This document shows, piece by piece, positions 59,379-64,000 of a stretch of 64,000 bases of DNA. Position 1 is the first letter of the stretch. Each line of letters starts with the position of its first letter. The position numbers and the translations under genes were made by a program. Location of the stretch: contig NZ_BSFQ01000002.1 of assembly GCF_027922425.1 (NCBI RefSeq), positions 1 to 64,000 on the forward strand, written 5' to 3'. This stretch comes from Pseudonocardia halophobica. Its GTDB lineage: Bacteria; Actinomycetota; Actinomycetes; Mycobacteriales; Pseudonocardiaceae. The notes under the pieces were generated by a model. The model ran no database searches and had not been told where the DNA came from. It saw only the letters and a program-made list of their open reading frames with translations.

Positions 59379-60067
59379 CGCGGCCTCCGGCGGACGGCGT
59401 GGGCGGCGGCCCGCACGGCCGCGGGCACGGTGGCCGCGAGCACGAGCAGGCGGCCGCGCCGGCGCGGCGGGTCCGAAGGCGGGGCCGGCTCGGGATCGCG
59501 GGCGGGGTGGCCGGCGGGCACCGGCACCGCCTCTCCGGTGGTGGTGCCGTCGTACTCCTGCGGGCGCGGGTTCGGGGCGGGCGGCATGCCGTCGAGCACG
59601 GCGGGCTCGGGTCGGGTCCCGGCAGGGACGCGCTCGCCGCGCATGAGGACCGCCGCGGCGGCCAGCGGGTACAGGGCGACGAGCAGCCAGAGCCAGCCGT
59701 AGGCCAGCGCGAGGCCGGCGAGGGTGAGTCCGGCCGCGGTCAGGACTGCGGCGGTGCTGCGCACGGGCATCCGGACGGTGGTCCCGACCCCGCGTCGGGC
59801 GCGCAGGGCGAGCAGCACCGCGAGCCCGAATCCGGAGACCAGGAGCAGGTCGAACAGCCAGAGCAGCAGGGAGATCGTCTGGGGCCGGAACCCGAGCATG
59901 ATCCCGGCGAGGACGCCGTTGCCCGCGGTCCAGGCGCCCACGAGGAGATGGCCGGTCCGCAGCTCGCCGATCCGCGAGGGCGGCAGCGCCGCCCGCCGCA
60001 GCGGGTCCGGCGGTGCCGGTGCGGAGGTCGCGCCCGGTGTCGAGGGCGGGGTCACGGGCGGGGTCAC
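59375..60067 (-). CDS. Membrane protein of the oxidase operon
   Basis: 230 residues from GTG 60067, overlapping the ctaD stop (GTGA). Four helices lie at ~40-135: HLLVGAWTAGNGVLAGIMLG, SLLLWLFDLLLVSGFGLAVL, STAAVLTAAGLTLAGLALAY and GWLWLLVALYPLAAAAVLM. The flanks are Pro-rich and the final ~70 residues are hydrophilic. No named family recognised; position suggests a structural or subunit III/IV-like partner of the oxidase. Confidence 0.6.
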   Translation of the reverse strand: MTPPVTPPSTPGATSAPAPPDPLRRAALPPSRIGELRTGHLLVGAWTAGNGVLAGIMLGFRPQTISLLLWLFDLLLVSGFGLAVLLALRARRGVGTTVRMPVRSTAAVLTAAGLTLAGLALAYGWLWLLVALYPLAAAAVLMRGERVPAGTRPEPAVLDGMPPAPNPRPQEYDGTTTGEAVPVPAGHPARDPEPAPPSDPPRRRGRLLVLAATVPAAVRAAAHAVRRRPR

Positions 60068-61719
60068 CGTCGTCCCCGCCCGCCGCCGAGGTCCGGTCGC
60101 AGGTCCAGCAGGGGCGCGTAGCTGCGGATCGGCGGGACCGGATGGGCCGGATCGAAGTTCTGCGGGGGCGGCGGGGAGGAGGTGGCCCATTCCAGCGTGA
60201 AGCCGCCCCACGGGTCGTCGGGCGCCCGGCGGGGCCGGCGCACGGAGACGACGAGGTCCACGAGGAAGATCACGGTGCCGACGGCGAGGAACCCGGAGCC
60301 GAGGGTGGCGATCAGGTTGGCGGTGCCGAAGCCGTCCTGCGGCAGGTAGCTCGCCATGCGGCGGGGCATGCCGTGCAGCCCCAGCCAGAACATCGGCAGG
60401 AAGGTGGCGTTCGTACCGACCAGCCAGAACCAGAAGTGCGCCTTGCCCATCCGCTCCCGCAGCTGCAGCCCGGTGGCCTTGGGGAACCAGTAGTAGAAGC
60501 CGGCGAAGAAGCCGAACAGGCTGCCGGCGGCGAGCGTGTAGTGCCAGTGCCCGACGATGAAGTAGGAGTCCGTGACCTGGTAGTCCACCGCCGGCGTGGC
60601 GATCATGATCCCGGTGAGGCCGCCGATCAGGAACTGGGGTACGAAGGCCACCGCGAACAGCATCGGGGTGGGGAAGCTCAGCCGCCCGCCGAGCAGGGTG
60701 GCGAGGAAGCCGAAGTACTCCAGTCCCGCGGGGACCAGCAGCAGGATGGAGGTCAGCGAGTAGTAGTCGTTCTCGGCCTGCCCCGTGCTGAACATGTGGT
60801 GGCCCCACACGCTCATCGAGAGCGCCGCGAAGGCCAGCAGCGACACCACGGTGATCCGGTAGCCGAAGTAGCGACGGGCCCCGAACACCGCGAGCACCTC
60901 GGCCACGGCCCCGACGAACGGGAAGAACATCACGTACACGACGGGGTGTCCGAAGAACCAGAAGACGTGCTGGTACCCGATGTTCCAGGCGTTCTGCGTG
61001 AACAGGTCCGGCTCGATCCGGCCCGCGGCGAGGATCCCCATGGCGACCAGCAGCGAGGGGAACGCCCCGATGCACATCAGGTTGGTCGCGACCACCGACC
61101 AGCTGAAGACCGGCATGCGCAGCAGCGTCATCCCGCGGGTGCGCTTCACCAGGGCGGTCCACAGCACGGTCGCCGCCATCAGCAGCATGCCCAGACCGGC
61201 GAGCGCGACGCCGGCGATCCACAGGTCCACGCCGGGCCCGGGGGTGAACCGGGTCCCGGCCAGGGGCGGGTAGGCGTACCAGCCGTGGTCGGCCGCGCCG
61301 CTGGACGTGGCGAACCCGGAGAGCATCGTGACCGCGCCGCCGAGGTAGAGCCAGTAGCCCAGCATCGTGGTCCGGGGAGCGGCGACGTTGGGTGCGCCGA
61401 TCTGCAGGGGCACCAGGTAGAGCCCCAGCCCGATGGCGAACGGGGTCATGACCAGGTAGATCATTCCCGAGCCGTGGATGGTGAAGAACTGGTTGTAGCG
61501 GTCCGGCGACAGCACGTCCAGCTGCGGCTGGGCGAGCTGGGCGCGCATGGTCAGCGCGAGCGCGCCGATGGCGATCATCAGCACCACCGCGGTGCCCAGG
61601 GTCAGCAGCCCGATCCGCTTGTGGTCGGTGCTCGTGACCCAGGCCAGGACGGTCGTGCGGACCCGGCGCGGCGTCGGCTGCGGCTCCTCGACCGCGGCCC
61701 GGGGCTCGGTGGCGGTCAC
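60064..61719 (-). CDS. ctaD: Heme-copper cytochrome oxidase subunit I with atypical proton channels
   Basis: 551 residues from GTG 61719. Metal ligands are intact: H82 (low-spin heme, FTIHGSGM), H258 and Y262 (GHPVVY, CuB and cross-linked Tyr), H307/H308 (WGHHMF), H391 and H393 (GHWHYTL). But the D-channel Asp is N111 (GAPNVAAPR), the channel Glu is V260 (HPVVY for HPEVY), the K-channel Lys is E334 and its Thr partner A331 (PAGLEYF for PTGIKVF). It should reduce O2, but proton pumping by the standard route is unlikely. Confidence 0.9.
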   Translation of the reverse strand: MTATEPRAAVEEPQPTPRRVRTTVLAWVTSTDHKRIGLLTLGTAVVLMIAIGALALTMRAQLAQPQLDVLSPDRYNQFFTIHGSGMIYLVMTPFAIGLGLYLVPLQIGAPNVAAPRTTMLGYWLYLGGAVTMLSGFATSSGAADHGWYAYPPLAGTRFTPGPGVDLWIAGVALAGLGMLLMAATVLWTALVKRTRGMTLLRMPVFSWSVVATNLMCIGAFPSLLVAMGILAAGRIEPDLFTQNAWNIGYQHVFWFFGHPVVYVMFFPFVGAVAEVLAVFGARRYFGYRITVVSLLAFAALSMSVWGHHMFSTGQAENDYYSLTSILLLVPAGLEYFGFLATLLGGRLSFPTPMLFAVAFVPQFLIGGLTGIMIATPAVDYQVTDSYFIVGHWHYTLAAGSLFGFFAGFYYWFPKATGLQLRERMGKAHFWFWLVGTNATFLPMFWLGLHGMPRRMASYLPQDGFGTANLIATLGSGFLAVGTVIFLVDLVVSVRRPRRAPDDPWGGFTLEWATSSPPPPQNFDPAHPVPPIRSYAPLLDLRPDLGGGRGRR

Positions 61720-62402
61720 GCGGCCGCTCGGGCGGGCAGCGACCCGGTCTGCAGGAAGGCCTGGTACTGCTCCGGCGGCACCGCGCGGACGAAGAAGTCC
61801 ATGTCCTTGTGGTAGGTGCCGCAGTACTCCGAGCACCGGCCCAGCCACTGACCGGTCTCCGGGAAGGTCATCAGCACGGTGTTGACGTGGTCGGGGTAGG
61901 CGTCGCGCTTCAACGCCAGGTCCGGGATCCAGAAGGCGTGCGCCACGTCGCGCGAGGTGATCGCGAACTCGACCGGCCGACCCTGCGGCACGACGATCAC
62001 CGGGCGGTCGGCCGGTGTGGCGCAGGAGCCGCTGACGGTCGTGGTGGAGCCCGGGTAGGCCGCGCTCCAGCACCACTGGAAGGCGGTCACGTCGACCCGG
62101 ACGGGCTGCTGTCCGGCGGGCAGCCCGCTCTGCTGGGCCACCGCGAGGGTGTCGCCGTAGTCGAGGCGGTGGTTGTTCGACAGGCTCAGCCACACCAGGA
62201 ACGCGGCCGCCCCGCCCAGGAACACGGCGAAGGCGATTTCGATGGCGTTGTGCTCGGCGGCGGCGAACGGCAGCTTGTCGCGCCTACGGGCCCGGTTGAA
62301 CACCAGCGCGCCGAGCAGCAGGCCGGCGACCACCACGAACACCCCGCCCGCGATCCACAGCTGCAGGCCGAAGACGTGGTCGAACACCCTGCGGTAGTCC
62401 AC
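61716..62402 (-). CDS. ctaC: Cytochrome oxidase subunit II (CuA)
   Basis: 228 residues from GTG 62402 (GGGAG site; the frame opens at 62441). Two helices at ~12-35 and 55-75, then a periplasmic cupredoxin. CuA ligands are complete: H155 (VAHAFWIP), C190, E192, C194 (CSEYC), H198 and M201 (YHKDM). No heme c domain is attached and no lipobox is visible. It accepts electrons from a cytochrome c or directly from a bc complex. First gene of the oxidase-formate dehydrogenase unit. Confidence 0.9.
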   Translation of the reverse strand: MDYRRVFDHVFGLQLWIAGGVFVVVAGLLLGALVFNRARRRDKLPFAAAEHNAIEIAFAVFLGGAAAFLVWLSLSNNHRLDYGDTLAVAQQSGLPAGQQPVRVDVTAFQWCWSAAYPGSTTTVSGSCATPADRPVIVVPQGRPVEFAITSRDVAHAFWIPDLALKRDAYPDHVNTVLMTFPETGQWLGRCSEYCGTYHKDMDFFVRAVPPEQYQAFLQTGSLPARAAA

Positions 62403-62791
62403 CGAGCGCTTCTCCCGTCGTCCTGTCCGTCGGCCCCGCACCCACGAACCGCCGTCGTTGTGCCCACACCGGACGGTTCGAAACCTGGTGCTCGCGGCTG
62501 GAGCGCGGTCCCGCCCGCGACGGAGGAAGGTCTACCGCGACCGGGCGGCGGTCGCCGGGCCGGTGCGGCCATCGCAAGGTCTCCGCAAGGAGACGTGCCG
62601 GATTTGACCGCGATGACCTCTCGGTCCGGTGTCGGTGACCGAAGACCTTGCGGGCACCTTGCGATCGGTGCTCCCGGTCGCGCACTCCTCCGACGCCGTC
62701 CCACGCTTCCTCCGCCGGGCCGTGGGTTTCGATACGAGTACGGCGGGAACGGGCTGCCGGCGGGTCCGGACCGTGAGGGAGGGGGTGACGG
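62403..62791. promoter_or_regulatory. Divergent control region of the respiratory island
   Basis: 389 bases with no supported gene, between ctaC (minus) and the cytochrome b gene (plus). It contains two 11-base-period repeat pairs arranged as an inverted repeat (62571-62590 and 62646-62665), described separately. It should hold the promoters for both directions. Confidence 0.6.
62571..62665. promoter_or_regulatory. Inverted pair of GCAAGG direct repeats
   Basis: Left arm 62571-62590 has GCAAGG at 62574 and 62585; right arm 62646-62665 has CCTTGC at 62646 and 62657. Each pair has an 11-base step. The right arm reverse-complemented agrees with the left at 18 of 20 bases. Each arm points to one of the divergent genes, as for two OmpR-type dimers. 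Confidence 0.55.
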
Positions 62792-64000
62792 GTGGGGCTG
62801 GTGGCGCGCACCGTGACGCGGGCGACCGCGAACGCCCTGGACCGCCGCTTCAAGGCAGCCGGGGGCGCCCGGCGGCAGGCGTCCCACGTGTTCCCGAAGC
62901 ACCACTCGTTCTTCTGGGGCGAGTTCGCCCTCTACTCGTTCGCGGTGCTGGTCGTGTCCGGTGTGTACCTGGCGCTGTTCTTCGTGCCGGACACCACCGA
63001 GGTGGTCTACAGAGGACCGTACGAGCCGATGCAGGGACTCTCCATGTCCCGGGCCTACCACTCGGTGCTGACGCTGTCGTTCGAGGTCCGCGCCGGGCTG
63101 TTCCTCCGGCAGCTACACCACTGGGCCGCGCTGCTGTTCGTCGCCGGGATGATCCTGCACATGTCCCGGAACTTCTTCACCGGGGCGTTCCGGCGGCCCC
63201 GGGAGCTGACGTGGCTGGGCGGGGTCGCGCTGCTCGCGCTCGGGATCTTCGAGGGGTACCTCGGCTACTCGATGCTCGACGACCTGCTGTCCGGGCTGGG
63301 TGTGCGGATCTTCTCCGGAATACTGCTCTCCGTACCACTGGTGGGCACCTGGCTGCACTGGGCGGTGTTCGGCGGCGAGTTCTTCGGCGACATCTGGATC
63401 TCCCGCTTCTTCATCGCCCACGTCTTTCTGGTCCCGGCCCTGCTCGTGGCGCTGATCGGGATGCACATCGGGCTCGTCTGGTACCAGAAGCACACCCAGT
63501 TCCCGGGTCCCGGTGCCCGCGAGGACACGGTGGTGGGGGAGCGTGCGGTGCCCGGCTTCGTCAGCAGGACCGTGGCAAATGGCGTGTGCCTGCTGGCGGT
63601 GCTGGGCCTGATGGCCGGCATCTTCCAGATCAATCCCGTCTTCCTGTGGGGCCCGTACGTGCCCTCCCAGGTCTCGACCTACATCCAGCCCGACTTCTAC
63701 GCCGGCTTCCTCATCGGCGGGCTGCGGCTGTGGCCGCGGTGGGAGATCCACCTGGGCGCCTACACCGTGCCCGCGCCGTTCTGGGTCGGCCTGGTGCTGC
63801 CGCTGCTGATGTTCGCCCTGCTCGCCGCGTACCCCCTGCTGGAGCGCCTCGGCACCGGTGACCGGGGCGCGCACCAGGTCCTGCAGCGCCCGCGGGACAA
63901 CCCCACGCGCACCGGGATCGGCGCGATGGGCCTCACCTTCTGGGGCATCCTCTTCGCCTCCGGCGCCACCGACGTGATCGCGGCGACCTTCGACATCCCC
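62792..64000 (+). CDS. Cytochrome bc-type cytochrome b subunit (partial at window end)
   Basis: At least 403 residues from GTG 62792 (GGGAGGG upstream), continuing beyond the window. Heme ligand His pairs: H109/H110 and H123 (LRQLHHWAALLFVAGMILHM) with H210 and H225 (FIAHVFLVP, GMHIGLVW). FPKHHSFFWGEFALYSFAVL is the actinobacterial QcrB opening. The quinol-site PEWY motif reads PDFY. QcrA and QcrC are not upstream; they could lie downstream. It probably oxidises quinol delivered by the formate dehydrogenase and supplies the oxidase. Confidence 0.88.
   Translation, partial: MGLVARTVTRATANALDRRFKAAGGARRQASHVFPKHHSFFWGEFALYSFAVLVVSGVYLALFFVPDTTEVVYRGPYEPMQGLSMSRAYHSVLTLSFEVRAGLFLRQLHHWAALLFVAGMILHMSRNFFTGAFRRPRELTWLGGVALLALGIFEGYLGYSMLDDLLSGLGVRIFSGILLSVPLVGTWLHWAVFGGEFFGDIWISRFFIAHVFLVPALLVALIGMHIGLVWYQKHTQFPGPGAREDTVVGERAVPGFVSRTVANGVCLLAVLGLMAGIFQINPVFLWGPYVPSQVSTYIQPDFYAGFLIGGLRLWPRWEIHLGAYTVPAPFWVGLVLPLLMFALLAAYPLLERLGTGDRGAHQVLQRPRDNPTRTGIGAMGLTFWGILFASGATDVIAATFDIP

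Noticed and set aside
1-64000. CRISPR array, tRNA or rRNA genes
   Set aside because: No regularly spaced repeats and no recognisable tRNA or rRNA sequence were seen on reading; a covariance-model scan would be needed to exclude a tRNA fully.

Overview
The window is 64 kb of very GC-rich DNA with GTG starts, strong GGAGG ribosome sites and more than a dozen 4-base ATGA/GTGA gene overlaps. Gene content (MtrAB/LpqB-like trio, PucR regulator, IS6110-like IS3 end, Holin-X protein, DUF3040, DUF6328, actinobacterial FdhA and caa3-type oxidase) points to a soil actinomycete of the Pseudonocardiales type; the genus is inference. No rRNA, tRNA or CRISPR array was recognised.

Layout. 0-1 kb: the end of an IS3 element inserted in an IS256 transposase gene. 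1-7.3 kb: TetR regulator with palindromic operator, GNAT-VOC fusion enzyme, nitroreductase remnant, DMT exporter, GNAT, amino-acid permease and an SDR. 7.3-13.2 kb: GMC oxidoreductase, cyclase-family hydrolase, SDR, CPA2 antiporter and a flavoprotein disulfide reductase on one strand. 13.3-18.3 kb: small zinc-finger protein, GH15 glycosidase, MalT-like LuxR regulator, ECF sigma factor. 18.5-26.5 kb: a membrane glycosyltransferase-like protein, membrane-anchored molybdopterin oxidoreductase, an OmpR-type two-component pair and a sugar-transfer operon (methyltransferase, TIGR04282 and GT2 glycosyltransferases, dTDP-rhamnose 4-epimerase-like). 26.6-28.4 kb: TetR plus FAD monooxygenase with an operator. 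28.4-37.1 kb: a stress island (DUF3040, NhaP antiporter, universal stress proteins, second GH15, DUF6328) with several broken genes. 37.1-43.1 kb: operon of TPP oxidase, FAD/Fe-S oxidoreductase and SDR. 43.2-46.9 kb: enolase-superfamily enzyme, frameshifted AI-2E-type permease, DMT transporter. 47-50.4 kb: PucR regulator and a MtrA-MtrB-lipoprotein trio. 50.4-52.2 kb: truncated ectB head to head with a truncated phytoene-desaturase-like gene. 52.2-64 kb: respiratory island.

The respiratory island is the most interesting part. Cytochrome oxidase subunits II and I, a membrane protein, a CtaG-like protein and a small protein run into a three-subunit formate dehydrogenase and a remnant SatP-type transporter, every junction overlapping or within 4 bases. 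A cytochrome b gene diverges from this unit. FdhA has an in-frame UGA at the usual selenocysteine site followed by a hairpin like the E. coli fdhF SECIS, so the two apparent pieces are one selenoprotein gene. Together the genes suggest a formate-to-oxygen electron chain. The oxidase subunit I keeps its metal ligands but lacks all the usual D- and K-channel residues. The divergent control region carries an inverted pair of 11-base-period direct repeats; related repeats lie near the MtrA-like regulator, two stress-protein genes and the PucR gene, suggesting a shared OmpR-type regulon.

About ten genes are visibly broken (insertion, deletion, tandem duplication, single-base frameshifts). Single-base frameshifts in such GC-rich sequence could be assembly errors; the large deletions and the nested insertion are less likely to be.
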